Source: Bacillaceae bacterium S4-13-56
Lineage (GTDB): Bacteria; Bacillota; Bacilli; Bacillales; JAWJLM01
Assembly (NCBI GenBank): GCA_040191315.1
Contig: JAWJLM010000028.1
Coordinates: forward strand, 1-56,301
Direction of reading: 5' to 3'
Length of the DNA stretch: 56,301 nucleotides
Below, in pieces: positions 33,301-41,243 of this stretch. Under the pieces are notes generated by a model. The model made no database searches and had not been told where the DNA came from. It worked only from the letters and a program-made list of their open reading frames with translations. Every line of letters starts with the position of its first letter. Position 1 is the stretch's first letter. Both the position numbers and the translations under genes were made by a program.

Positions 33301-34364
33301 TATGCCATCCAAACTCCCGTCGCAGCCTTCTCCAAACGATTCATCACAGCAACCCCAATACCCACCGGTAAAACAGGTTCACAAAGAATCACATCCACCC
33401 TTTCCCTGGAAAAACTCCTCAAGGTAGAATAAAGATTTTTGGCTATATCTTCTGGCCGTTTAGATGAGCCGTAGGACAAGATTTGCTCTACGTTCCAGTC
33501 CTCGGGGGGACTTCCGTCGTTCGGGATTTTCATTAAATGTTCATCAGCGGTAATGAACCCTACTCTTTTTCCTTGCTGATGAAGCTCCTCTATCTTTTGA
33601 TCAACCCATGAGAAGGGGCCATCTACTATATATAAGGGAACTTCTGGGGCATAGTGAGTGTATTTCATTCCAGGTGATTTAGGCTTTTCTTTCTCCTCTG
33701 TCAACGATGGATCGAGTACAATGGTTCCGATCACTTTTTCAATTTCTTCGCGAGTGACACCACCCGGACGAAGAATTTCCGGAATCTCTCCAGTAACATC
33801 TAACACGGTTGATTCTACACCGACTCCCGCTGGACCTCCATCAAGAATTCCAGCTATTTTTCCGTCCAAATCAAGCAGGACATGTTGTGCTGTTGTTGGA
33901 CTTGGACGTCCAGAACGGTTGGCACTTGGGGCAGCAATGGGGCATCCACAGGCTTTAATGAATTCCAAAGCAACTGGATGATCAGGTATCCGCACTCCGA
34001 CTGTAGATAACCCGGCAGTCACATTCTCTGCTGCTTGTCCATTGCTTGGCAGAATTAAAGTCAATGGGCCAGGCATAAAGGCGTCGATTATGCTCTCGGC
34101 CAGTGAGGGAATGTTTGCCGCAACCAACAGTAGGTCCTCTTTTTGAGCAACGTGTACAATGAGAGGGTTATCAGATGGGCGACCTTTTGCCTCGTATATT
34201 TTTTTTATCGCAAGGGGGTTGGTGGCGTCTGCTCCTAGCCCATAGACGGTTTCGGTTGGAAAGGCGATGACGTCCCCCATTTGAACGTGTTGGGCGGCTT
34301 GGTTGATGTTGTTTTTGTCGTTAGGCGTTAAGTCAGTTGTTACGTTCCATTTGGTTGTTCCCAT
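33300..34364 (-). CDS. ywlC: L-threonylcarbamoyladenylate synthase (Sua5/YwlC)
   Basis: A 354-residue enzyme making threonylcarbamoyl-AMP from threonine, bicarbonate and ATP for the tRNA t6A37 modification. The YrdC domain is N-terminal (about 15-210; AFPTETVYGLGADA, GPLTLIL, SANRSGRPSPTTA). A linker and a C-terminal Sua5 domain follow, so it is the long Sua5 form rather than the short TsaC. A cluster of DnaA boxes lies 60-190 bp upstream. Confidence 0.95.
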   Translation of the reverse strand: MGTTKWNVTTDLTPNDKNNINQAAQHVQMGDVIAFPTETVYGLGADATNPLAIKKIYEAKGRPSDNPLIVHVAQKEDLLLVAANIPSLAESIIDAFMPGPLTLILPSNGQAAENVTAGLSTVGVRIPDHPVALEFIKACGCPIAAPSANRSGRPSPTTAQHVLLDLDGKIAGILDGGPAGVGVESTVLDVTGEIPEILRPGGVTREEIEKVIGTIVLDPSLTEEKEKPKSPGMKYTHYAPEVPLYIVDGPFSWVDQKIEELHQQGKRVGFITADEHLMKIPNDGSPPEDWNVEQILSYGSSKRPEDIAKNLYSTLRSFSRERVDVILCEPVLPVGIGVAVMNRLEKAATGVWMA

Positions 34365-34425
34365 CGTATTGCTCCTTTAATATTGTTGTCTTTTATTATG
34401 AGTAGATTATGGGAGAAGTTCAAGT

Positions 34426-34551
34426 TTATCCACTTTATCCACTTTATCCACAGTGTTATCCACATGTTTGGGTGCTGAAAATCTATAGTTTTAGTTCGTT
34501 TTGTGGATATGTTTATGGTTTTACCTAATTTTATTCACATTGTTACCCACA
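34426..34551. promoter_or_regulatory. DnaA-box cluster between ywlC and ywlB
   Basis: Three 9-mers abut: TTATCCACT (34426), TTATCCACT (34435) and TTATCCACA (34444). TTATCCACA follows at 34456, and near-matches lie at 34502 (reverse), 34531 and 34543. A further perfect TTATCCACA is inside ywlB at 34691. TTATCCACA is the DnaA-box consensus. From memory, B. subtilis has DnaA-bound clusters, one of them at ywlC, so this is probably a conserved DnaA-binding locus. Confidence 0.85.
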
Positions 34552-34959
34552 TTATTGGTTTGTCGTATTTTTTAGGTTAGCTTGCCAGTATGTTTGTCCA
34601 TCTTTTCGGACTTCAGCGCTCTCTAATGGTGTAAATTGATGGGCTTCTAGGAGCCTGTCCGTTTCTTTGCTATGTGATGTTACTAACAGGTTATCCACAC
34701 CTTCGCTTAATGCATGTTGTTTGATTCCATCCAATAGCATGATAATGGCTGATGGTGGGTTTCCTTGTTTTATATAGAAGGATCTTAATACTTTGGATTG
34801 TTCATTAACTGGGATAAGTGCGAAGAATCCAAGATCTTGTCCAGCTAGTTGGGCGATGTATCCATGTTCGATTAGTTCGGGTTGTGATTCTATTTGATAG
34901 AATTGTTCTTGAAAAAATAGTCTAAGTTGATCCTCCTTTGCTTTCTTGATTTGTAACAC
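34552..34959 (-). CDS. GNAT-fold acetyltransferase-like protein (YwlB position)
   Basis: A 135-residue protein whose pattern of strands and helices (YIAQLAGQDLGFFALIPV, then IIMLLDGIKQHALSEGVDNLLV) suggests a GNAT N-acetyltransferase; substrate unknown. Position next to ywlC corresponds to B. subtilis ywlB. The start is taken as GTG at 34959, with AAAGGAG about 10 nt upstream; an earlier GTG abuts the SD. The acetyl-CoA loop is not strongly conserved, so it may be divergent. Confidence 0.6.
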   Translation of the reverse strand: MLQIKKAKEDQLRLFFQEQFYQIESQPELIEHGYIAQLAGQDLGFFALIPVNEQSKVLRSFYIKQGNPPSAIIMLLDGIKQHALSEGVDNLLVTSHSKETDRLLEAHQFTPLESAEVRKDGQTYWQANLKNTTNQ

Positions 34960-34968
34960 GGTATCCAC

Positions 34969-35329
34969 TCTCCTTTAGTTTATTTACTACACTATCACCT
35001 ACTATATGTTTTTCGGTTGATAGGATAAGAAAAAACTTGGGCTTTCTCTATTAAACCGGTGTCAACCCCAGTGTTACTAATATCCTATGTTCTACTATAA
35101 AAAAATAGAACGGTATTTTTGTAATATCCTTTTTCATATTAGCATAATCATGATTGCACTCATTGTTGGAGTTGTATTGCTAACGACAGGAAGAATTATA
35201 CCTAGTCCGAGATAGTTCATCTGTGTATAATGTTGTTGATAAGTAGCTTTTCAATGTGAATAAGTTGGAAATATTCTAAAAGGTTGTGTATCGTTTTATC
35301 CCCCATGAATGGGCTTCACCAATAAGGAT
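34969..35329. other. Gap between ywlB and family C repeat, no supported gene
   Basis: A/T-rich. A plus-strand frame at 35150-35215 encodes a 21-residue hydrophobic peptide (MIALIVGVVLLTTGRIIPS) without an SD, possibly a gene remnant. Nothing else is supported. Confidence 0.35.
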
Positions 35330-35473
35330 AAAATTTAATGTTTTATTTTCATGGGAGTAATACAAATCTTAAGTGAAATGAAAAGAGTAGATTGGGAATA
35401 AATGTCCGATTGGTTTAGTCATACCCTTGGGTGCTAACAATCTGCAGGGGACGGCCACTGATGAAAGATTCCC
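35330..35473. repeat. Family C dispersed repeat, copy 3
   Basis: TTATTTTCATGGGAGTAATA, AATCTTAAGTGAAATGAAAA, AATGTCCGATTGG, CCTTGGGTGCTAACAATCTG and GGGGACGGCCACTGATG match the reverse complement of copy 1 block by block. It lies 3' of the spoIIR terminator. Confidence 0.75.
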
Positions 35474-35484
35474 TTTTTTTAAAA

Positions 35485-35527
35485 AAGAAAAGCTGAGGTC
35501 CTAGGGGGGGAGGCCTCAGCTTTTCTT
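35485..35527 (-). terminator. Terminator of spoIIR
   Basis: Fourteen-bp stem (35485-35498 with 35514-35527, core AAGCTGAGG/CCTCAGCTT) with a 15-nt loop, followed by T-rich sequence on the minus strand. Confidence 0.9.
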
Positions 35528-35542
35528 ACGGTATATAGGCTA

Positions 35543-36133
35543 TTAGCCGAAGAATTTTGAATACCATTCTAAGGCTAAAAATTTAACTTTTACTTTTGTG
35601 GATAACTCACGTTCTGGATAAGCTTCCACTGGATTAATGGATGTGCCATTTGCAAAATCAAGGAAACAGAGGGGTGGAAACAATACGCACCACCAGTTGG
35701 CTCCCTTTCCTTCACCTATGGTAATTAAAAGTGCTTCATATTCTCCTGCCGGGTAAAGATATGGTCCATACAATTTTGTTGGAAAATCTACTCGGTCAAA
35801 TTTGACGCTAAAGTCTTGTACTTTCCCTTCCTGCTCCATTACTTCTTGCACAGCCACTTCCACTTCGGAAATATGGTCACGAATCACTTGACGGGCCTCT
35901 TCTAGATCATCTATCTCTGCCACCCACTCCGTAATTTGTGCATTTACGTGATCTCGGATTTTGCGCTTGAGATCCTGGTCATCATCCGCGTTGCTATTAG
36001 CAAGTATCCGAAGTCGGATTGCTTCATCTGGTATGACTTTATAATCCTCTCCGCTATAACCTTGTCCTTTATATGGGAAAACGGTAATCCCGATTGCTAG
36101 AATAATTAATAAAAAAATTCCCTTTCGTACCAT
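35543..36133 (-). CDS. spoIIR: Stage II sporulation protein R
   Basis: A 196-residue secreted signal made in the forespore; it triggers SpoIIGA to process pro-sigma-E in the mother cell. An N-terminal hydrophobic export segment (about 4-20) is followed by the conserved IPDEAIRLRILANSN motif and WWCVLFPPLCFLD with its two cysteines. The start at 36133 follows GGGAGGAATTGG; an in-frame codon 17 residues upstream overlaps the promoter. A sigma-F-like promoter precedes it. Confidence 0.95.
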   Translation of the reverse strand: MVRKGIFLLIILAIGITVFPYKGQGYSGEDYKVIPDEAIRLRILANSNADDDQDLKRKIRDHVNAQITEWVAEIDDLEEARQVIRDHISEVEVAVQEVMEQEGKVQDFSVKFDRVDFPTKLYGPYLYPAGEYEALLITIGEGKGANWWCVLFPPLCFLDFANGTSINPVEAYPERELSTKVKVKFLALEWYSKFFG

Positions 36134-36165
36134 GTCCAATTCCTCCCGAACTTGTTTCTTAGGAA

Positions 36166-36195
36166 CATTATGGACAGATATCAAAGGGAGTATAC
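36166..36195 (-). promoter_or_regulatory. Candidate sigma-F promoter of spoIIR
   Basis: On the minus strand GTATA (36195-36191), a 15-nt spacer and GTCCATAATG (36175-36166) fit the sigma-F pattern GYATA / GGNNANANTR with one mismatch. It is 33 bp before the start codon. spoIIR is sigma-F dependent in B. subtilis. Confidence 0.7.
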
Positions 36196-36243
36196 ATCAC
36201 TTACTAGATTTTTTAGTAGAAAAATAGATTTAGTTTTATGGCG

Positions 36244-36548
36244 CGCGCATAGAGCTTGTTTATTGAGCATATCTCGTTAGTTTTGAGCTTACAGGGCATT
36301 GTGTTAAGAAAAGCCGCGCATTAACTCCTATTTTTTGAGCATAGCTTTTGGTCCTTTCGCGCATAAAATTTGGTTGCTGCGCTTATCGGATTTCTTTTGA
36401 GCATACATGGATTAACCTGAGCATTCACTTTAAAAGTCCGCGCATAAAACTCCAATTTTTGAGCATAGACCCTTACTTTTCCGAGCATAAGAGACTTTAA
36501 TAGCGCATAGGTAAGTTAAACTGAGCATAACAAGACCATTTTGCGCAA
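36244..36548 (-). repeat. Phased WTGCKCA array, family A locus 4 (reverse orientation)
   Basis: Cores in reverse form (TGAGCAT, CGCGCAT, TGCGCTT) start at 36244, 36264, 36284, 36315, 36336, 36358, 36378, 36398, 36418, 36439, 36460, 36482, 36502, 36522 and 36542. Gaps are 20-22 bp plus one of 31 bp. It fills the gap between prmC and the spoIIR promoter. This is the only family A array whose cores read on the minus strand. Confidence 0.92.
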
Positions 36549-36603
36549 ATACCGTCCAAAAGCCGACTTATAGGGAGTCAGCTATGCCTTCATAAAATAG
36601 TCT

Positions 36604-37548
36604 CTAATTAGAAACCCAAGCAAACACCATGCGGTCCTTGCCGTTGATGTCGCGGACAACTTCAAGGTTGGAATCCGGAAATTGATTCTTTATTAATTCG
36701 GGAACAGTCTCCCCTTGGTCATGACCAATTTCAAAGGCGATGAGGGCTTCACCGTCAATGACAAAAGGAATTTGTTCCAATAGTTTCTTATAAATAGCTA
36801 GTCCATTGTCTTCAGCAAATAATGCTAGTGACGGCTCATGGTTCACGACAACGTCAGATAATAATTCTCGCTCGGATTCTGGGATATAAGGTGGGTTTGA
36901 AATGACAAGGTCCACTTTTTGTCCGCTTTCTATTAATGGTTCAAGTAAATCCCCGTGACAAAACTCTATATTGGCTTTTAGTTCTGATGCGTTATCTTTT
37001 GCTACTATCAGTGCTGCTTCAGAGATGTCAGTCGCGGTCATTTTTATATTTGGGCATTCTAATGCCAAAGTGATGGCTATAATACCGCTGCCTGTTCCAA
37101 CGTCGACTCCAGTTAACTTCGTATTGATTCTAGTTAATTCCTTTTTGTTTCCAGAGTTTAATCTTTCTAAATGCTTGCCGCTTCCATCCACTTTCTTTGC
37201 AAAATGATTTTTTGATAAGAGTCGTTTCTTCGTTTCCACAATCAGTTCCTCTGTTTCTGGGCGTGGGATGAGTACGTCTTTGTTTACCTTGAACTCCCGG
37301 CCGAAAAACTCGGTGTGGCCGATCATGTGCTGAATGGGGACTCCGTCTAAGGCATGGGAGCGAATCAAACGTTCATACTCCGCACCAACCGTGTCGGAGA
37401 TTGCATCATGCCAGGAGGCGAGCATTTGGGCGCGGTTTTTTTTCAAAAGATGTTGGAGGAGTAGGTCGGCAACTAGCGGTTCGCGGTTATGCTGTTGTAA
37501 AAAAAGAGAAGCCCAGCGGCGGGCTTCGAAGTTGGTTTTCCAGTGCAT
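36604..37548 (-). CDS. prmC: Release-factor glutamine methyltransferase PrmC
   Basis: A 314-residue SAM-dependent enzyme that methylates the GGQ glutamine of release factors. The N-terminal helical domain is followed by SAM motif GTGSG (151-155) and the catalytic NPPY (218-221). Residues about 109-145 form a basic, Asn/Lys-rich insertion just before the SAM motif, making the protein longer than typical homologues (about 280-290). It starts 1 bp after prfA ends, so the two are co-translated. Confidence 0.95.
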   Translation of the reverse strand: MHWKTNFEARRWASLFLQQHNREPLVADLLLQHLLKKNRAQMLASWHDAISDTVGAEYERLIRSHALDGVPIQHMIGHTEFFGREFKVNKDVLIPRPETEELIVETKKRLLSKNHFAKKVDGSGKHLERLNSGNKKELTRINTKLTGVDVGTGSGIIAITLALECPNIKMTATDISEAALIVAKDNASELKANIEFCHGDLLEPLIESGQKVDLVISNPPYIPESERELLSDVVVNHEPSLALFAEDNGLAIYKKLLEQIPFVIDGEALIAFEIGHDQGETVPELIKNQFPDSNLEVVRDINGKDRMVFAWVSN

Positions 37549-37549
37549 G

Positions 37550-38623
37550 TTATGCTTCTCCTATTTCTTTTAGTTTGGCAGTTTGTTCTTCGATGATGAG
37601 TGTGTCGATGATTTCTGAGATTTTTCCTTCGACGATTTGGTCGAGTTTTTGAATGGTCAGGCCGATTCGGTGGTCGGTGACACGGTTTTGTGGGTAGTTA
37701 TATGTGCGAATGCGTTCGGAACGATCTCCTGATCCGACGGCTGATTTTCTAGTTTCGTCATATTTTTCTTGGGCTTCGCGTTGGAATTTATCATAGACTC
37801 TTGCGCGAAGTACTTTCATGGCTTTTTCTTTGTTTTTGATTTGTGATTTTTCATCTTGACAGGAGACGACGATGCCAGTTGGGACGTGGGTTAGTCGTAC
37901 GGCTGACATGGTGGTGTTAACGCTTTGTCCTCCTGGTCCGCTGGATGCGAAGGTGTCGACGCGGATATCTTTTTCGTGGATATCGACTTCGACTTCTTCG
38001 GCCTCTGGTAAAGCAACTACGGTTGCTGTTGATGTATGGATACGGCCGCCTGATTCCGTTTCCGGTACGCGTTGTACGCGGTGGGCTCCGCTTTCATATT
38101 TCAGTTTGGAGTAGGCACCTTTCCCTGTGATCATAAAAATAATCTCTTTATATCCGCCAAGTTCGGTTTGGTTGGCTTCGATGACTTCGGTTTTCCAGCC
38201 TTGTTCTTCGGCATAGCGGGAGTACATGCGGTATAGAGTGTTGGCAAAAAGAGCTGCTTCGTCTCCACCAGCTGCTCCACGTACCTCCATGATTACGTTC
38301 TTATCATCGTTAGGATCCTTCGGCAAAAGAAGAATTTTCATTTGTTCTTCGAGTTCTTCTTTGCGATCGGCCAGCTCACTAATTTCTTGCTTGACCATTT
38401 CACGCATGTCAGCGTCGCTTTCTCCATCTAGCATTTCTTTGGCATCTTTCAGTCCTTCTGATACCTCTTTGTACTCACGGTATGCTTCGACAACTGCTTG
38501 CAGCTCGGATTGTTCTTTAGAGTACTCGCGCAGTTTTTTTGTATCGCTAATGACCTCGGGGTCGCTAAGTAGTTCATTTAGTTTTTCATAACGGTCTTCT
38601 AGTGATTGTATACGATCAATCAT
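37550..38623 (-). CDS. prfA: Peptide chain release factor 1
   Basis: A 357-residue RF1 that recognises UAA and UAG. The PxT discriminator appears as PET (187-189), and the peptidyl-transferase motif GGQ is at 231-233 within [11 protein letters not shown]. The start is ATG 38623; an in-frame GTG three codons upstream is part of the GAGGTGG SD. It forms an operon with prmC, the enzyme that modifies it. Confidence 0.97.
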   Translation of the reverse strand: MIDRIQSLEDRYEKLNELLSDPEVISDTKKLREYSKEQSELQAVVEAYREYKEVSEGLKDAKEMLDGESDADMREMVKQEISELADRKEELEEQMKILLLPKDPNDDKNVIMEVRGAAGGDEAALFANTLYRMYSRYAEEQGWKTEVIEANQTELGGYKEIIFMITGKGAYSKLKYESGAHRVQRVPETESGGRIHTSTATVVALPEAEEVEVDIHEKDIRVDTFASSGPGGQSVNTTMSAVRLTHVPTGIVVSCQDEKSQIKNKEKAMKVLRARVYDKFQREAQEKYDETRKSAVGSGDRSERIRTYNYPQNRVTDHRIGLTIQKLDQIVEGKISEIIDTLIIEEQTAKLKEIGEA

Positions 38624-38794
38624 ATATTCCACCTCATTTTTCTCATAACATTCCTATTATAGTATAGACCAAGCTTTACCGTCAAAATTCGGTTTAAAGA
38701 AAAGATTTTGATTTATTTGATTGTTATCCGTTTGGAAAATGGACATTTTTTAGTGGAATGGGGATTCTAATGAGGAATAAAAGGAGTACTAGTG

Positions 38795-38896
38795 ATGGCA
38801 AAAGTTTTATATGTCACAGCGAATCCGAAAGAAGTGAACGAGTCCTTTAGTTTGACGGTCGGTGAGGAGTTTTTAAAAACTTATCTCCAATTTTGA
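38795..38896 (+). pseudogene. 5' remnant of an FMN-dependent azoreductase gene
   Basis: The plus strand has AAAGGAG and then ATG, giving a 33-residue frame [20 protein letters not shown] continuing [13 protein letters not shown], then a stop. The first 30 residues match the N-terminus of AzoR-type NADH azoreductases (flavodoxin-like fold, about 210 residues). No continuation is found in any frame downstream. The rest of the gene has been deleted; a hairpin and unrelated sequence follow. It would be non-functional. Confidence 0.8.
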
Positions 38897-38966
38897 GAGC
38901 CTGTTTCACCAATTTACTAGCTTGCGAGTCAAGTAAAATCATTAGAAAAACTTAGCTTATTGTTAA

Positions 38967-39009
38967 AAGGGATTCCTTAAAAGCGTATTTTGCTTTCTTA
39001 GAATCCCTT
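38967..39009. terminator. Hairpin near the azoreductase remnant
   Basis: AAGGGATTC/GAATCCCTT (9 bp) encloses an inner AAAGC/GCTTT pairing. No long U-tract follows. It may be a leftover terminator of the lost gene. Confidence 0.45.
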
Positions 39010-39095
39010 ATACTCTGTCCATGACGAATCCCTACTTATACTAACCACCGACTAAAGTTATAAAAGTGCATCTGCCAAACGGATACACTTTCTCA

Positions 39096-39239
39096 TTAAT
39101 TTTTAGTTACCTCGTCTAAAGGGATATGTTGATAGTAGTCAAATGTTACGGTCTCGGTTTTACTTGAGTTATTTTCCAATGGATCATTTTTCGTTTTAGG
39201 AATGCTGTCGAATGGGATATCTTTGTAGTAATCGTACAT
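39096..39239 (-). CDS. Small 47-residue protein with duplicated DYYxxIPxD motif
   Basis: An in-frame TAG just upstream fixes ATG 39239 as the only ATG start. The peptide begins MYDYYKDIPFDSIPK and ends FDYYQHIPLDEVTKN, so a ten-residue motif [YF]DYY[KQ]xIP[FL]D occurs at both ends, joined by a polar linker. No good SD is seen, no family is recognised and no membrane segment is present. It could be a small gene or the tail of a lost one. The internal duplication argues that it was translated. Confidence 0.4.
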   Translation of the reverse strand: MYDYYKDIPFDSIPKTKNDPLENNSSKTETVTFDYYQHIPLDEVTKN

Positions 39240-39391
39240 GTTGGTTGATTCATTCTATCAAGTCTCTAATTCCCTGAAAAAGGTACAAAAAGTGAGTACA
39301 ATTATCGGGGAGATTATTACTATTTTAATAGTGAAAACGTTTTATTACCAGCTGTTTTTATTGGGAAAATGAAACCATTCAGTTCACTCAG

Positions 39392-40033
39392 CTACGATAT
39401 GTTTTTCTGTAGGGAAGTAGTTCTAATCGTTGTTTTCTTATAAAAGGTCTCAGCAAAGGGCATTAAGTAATTAATGACATATCCACTGCTAAGGGCAATG
39501 ATTACTGTGCCAATTCCAATAGGTCCATTAAAAATGAGAGCCAACGCTACTAGGACAATATTAATGAGAATTCGTGAGTGAGCAAGATTTTTCCCTGTTA
39601 CTTCCCTAATGACGAGCATCATTTCATCCATTGGAATTGGTGCAAATTTTGCTTGTAGATAAGTAGCAACTCCAATTCCGCTTAAAATAATTCCTAAAAA
39701 CATGAACAGCCATTGTTCAACCCAAAAGCTTGGGATAAGCCACCCTCTTAACAAAAGGAGCCACATATCAATACAAATTCCAGTAATAACAGATGTTCCA
39801 ATGGCCAAATAATTAGGCCGACGTTTCTTTATCATCGCATTTATTAAAACCATGGCAACTCCCAAAATTATCTCCCAGCTACCAACTGTAAGCCCAACTG
39901 TTCGATATAGCCCTACTAGTAACGCATCAAAAGGGGATGTGCCCATAGAAGACTGAATGAGAACTCCAATACCGAGAGTCATAATGACAATACCAATCAC
40001 ATAAAACAAAGCTCTCTCTCGTACAATCTTCAT
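39392..40033 (-). CDS. YczE/YyaS/YitT-family integral membrane protein
   Basis: A 213-residue protein with five or six hydrophobic segments. N-terminal MTLGIGVLIQSSMGTSPFDAL and the loop ATYLQAKFAPIPMDEMMLVI match the YczE/YyaS membrane family. In B. subtilis YczE affects antibiotic production by an unknown route; no transport substrate is known. An SD GGGGGGAGG precedes ATG. It is 31 bp downstream of the acetyltransferase gene, so possibly co-transcribed. Confidence 0.75.
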   Translation of the reverse strand: MKIVRERALFYVIGIVIMTLGIGVLIQSSMGTSPFDALLVGLYRTVGLTVGSWEIILGVAMVLINAMIKKRRPNYLAIGTSVITGICIDMWLLLLRGWLIPSFWVEQWLFMFLGIILSGIGVATYLQAKFAPIPMDEMMLVIREVTGKNLAHSRILINIVLVALALIFNGPIGIGTVIIALSSGYVINYLMPFAETFYKKTTIRTTSLQKNIS

Positions 40034-40064
40034 AAAAAACCTCCCCCTTATCTATTTTTAAAAA

Positions 40065-40616
40065 CTAAAGGAATTTCGCCATGGAAATAAGGTCAAAATA
40101 TTCGTCCTCAATTTTGACTTGTTTCTTACGCCTTCCTTCTTCCTCGAAACCGATACTTTTATATAAATGAATGGCAGGTATATTGTTATGGAAAACTTCA
40201 AGATTGATTTTTTCTAAAATGGGATGTGCAGTTGCCCAATCAATCATTGTGGAAACAAGGGAGCGCCCGATTCCTTCGCCACGAAAGTTTTCATCAACAC
40301 TCATCCCGAATTCCCCTTGGTGAACGGTACGTAGTTGATGGCCACCGTGAAAATCAAGGAAACCAATGATTCCTTCATCGATTTCTGCAATAATCGCAAG
40401 CTTGTTTGGATGATAGAGGATCGACTTGATCCATTCTTTTTCTTTTTTCAAAGGAACATAATTCATTTCCTCAGCAGTTGTAAGTAAAAAATCCGTGTTC
40501 ATCATCACTTTCCGACTATGTTTAAGAATAGAAGCTGCATCTTTTGGTTTTGCTGAACGAAGACGGTAATGCCGTCCTGACTTCATCTCTAAATCCAAAC
40601 TCCCCATATCAGCCAT
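40065..40616 (-). CDS. GNAT-family N-acetyltransferase
   Basis: A 183-residue acetyltransferase. The acetyl-CoA site is seen as VDENFRGEGIGRSLVSTMIDWA (R/Q-x-x-G-x-G/A type, here RGEGIG), followed by INLEVFHNNIPAIHLYKSIGFEEEGRRKK, the usual GNAT C-terminal block. Substrate unknown. ATG 40616 is chosen because GGAGGG lies 7 nt before it; the upstream ATG contains that SD. Confidence 0.85.
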   Translation of the reverse strand: MADMGSLDLEMKSGRHYRLRSAKPKDAASILKHSRKVMMNTDFLLTTAEEMNYVPLKKEKEWIKSILYHPNKLAIIAEIDEGIIGFLDFHGGHQLRTVHQGEFGMSVDENFRGEGIGRSLVSTMIDWATAHPILEKINLEVFHNNIPAIHLYKSIGFEEEGRRKKQVKIEDEYFDLISMAKFL

Positions 40617-40683
40617 TCGGATTCCCTCCATCTATTTAGAAGTCCTACAGATAGGAGAGTTCTTACTTCCTATCCTCAAACAA

Positions 40684-40716
40684 AATTCGGGAAGTGCGAC
40701 TTGCACTACCCGAATT
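40684..40716 (-). terminator. Terminator of the ECF-sigma/lipoprotein unit
   Basis: Stem AATTCGGG/CCCGAATT extended by an inner AGTGC/GCACT pairing, followed on the minus strand by TTGTTTGA. It is 60 bp past the lipoprotein stop codon. Confidence 0.7.
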
Positions 40717-40775
40717 GATGTTTCTTATAATATCATCATATGACTTTTGCCGAACAAATTGCAACTAAAATTCAC

Positions 40776-41159
40776 TTAATCCATTAAGACATCGATGCGA
40801 TAACGCGGAACAGCACGTTGTACAACATTTTGGACTCGTTTGACTAGTTCCTCATCATTCTCGTTTCCTTGATTTTGAATAACTACTTGAACCGATGTTC
40901 CTAAGAAAGTCACTCGTTGTACTTCCACGCCATCTACCGTTTCAGCAGCATCCTGGATTTGATCACGGTCGATTCGAAAGCCTCCTTCTAGGTGCCGCAT
41001 ATCTGCTGGGTGTTCTGTAGCAATACCACCTGGATGGGGTTGTTCATTGGAAAGCCTTAAGACATCGGCACGATTTTCATTCGTGTTATCAGCCATATCG
41101 GTTCCACAACCAACCATTATAAAAAATAGAGAAAATAGGAACAAAAAACCTAAACGCAT
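40776..41159 (-). CDS. YhcN/YlaJ-like lipoprotein
   Basis: A 127-residue lipoprotein: signal segment with lipobox IMVGC (Cys at about 18), a polar linker, then a BON-like/YhcN-like domain (DQIQDAAETVDGVEVQRVTF and VQVVIQ). YhcN/YlaJ proteins are associated with spores or the outer face of the membrane. ATG 41159 is used; the GTG five codons upstream overlaps the GTGAGGAGGG SD. It lies 84 bp after the sigma/anti-sigma pair. Confidence 0.7.
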   Translation of the reverse strand: MRLGFLFLFSLFFIMVGCGTDMADNTNENRADVLRLSNEQPHPGGIATEHPADMRHLEGGFRIDRDQIQDAAETVDGVEVQRVTFLGTSVQVVIQNQGNENDEELVKRVQNVVQRAVPRYRIDVLMD

Positions 41160-41243
41160 AAAATCCCTCCTCACAGATTCTTACGTTTAGGTTTTCCTAA
41201 ATTTTAGGGAACTTGCATACTTTTTTATGAAATGAATGGAAGG

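Noticed and set aside
34426-34551. DnaA-box cluster as the chromosomal origin
   Set aside because: No dnaA, dnaN or unwinding region here; the flanking genes are those of a non-origin cluster locus.
35150-35215. 21-residue hydrophobic peptide
   Set aside because: No ribosome site and too short to support; listed only as a possible remnant in the gap entry.
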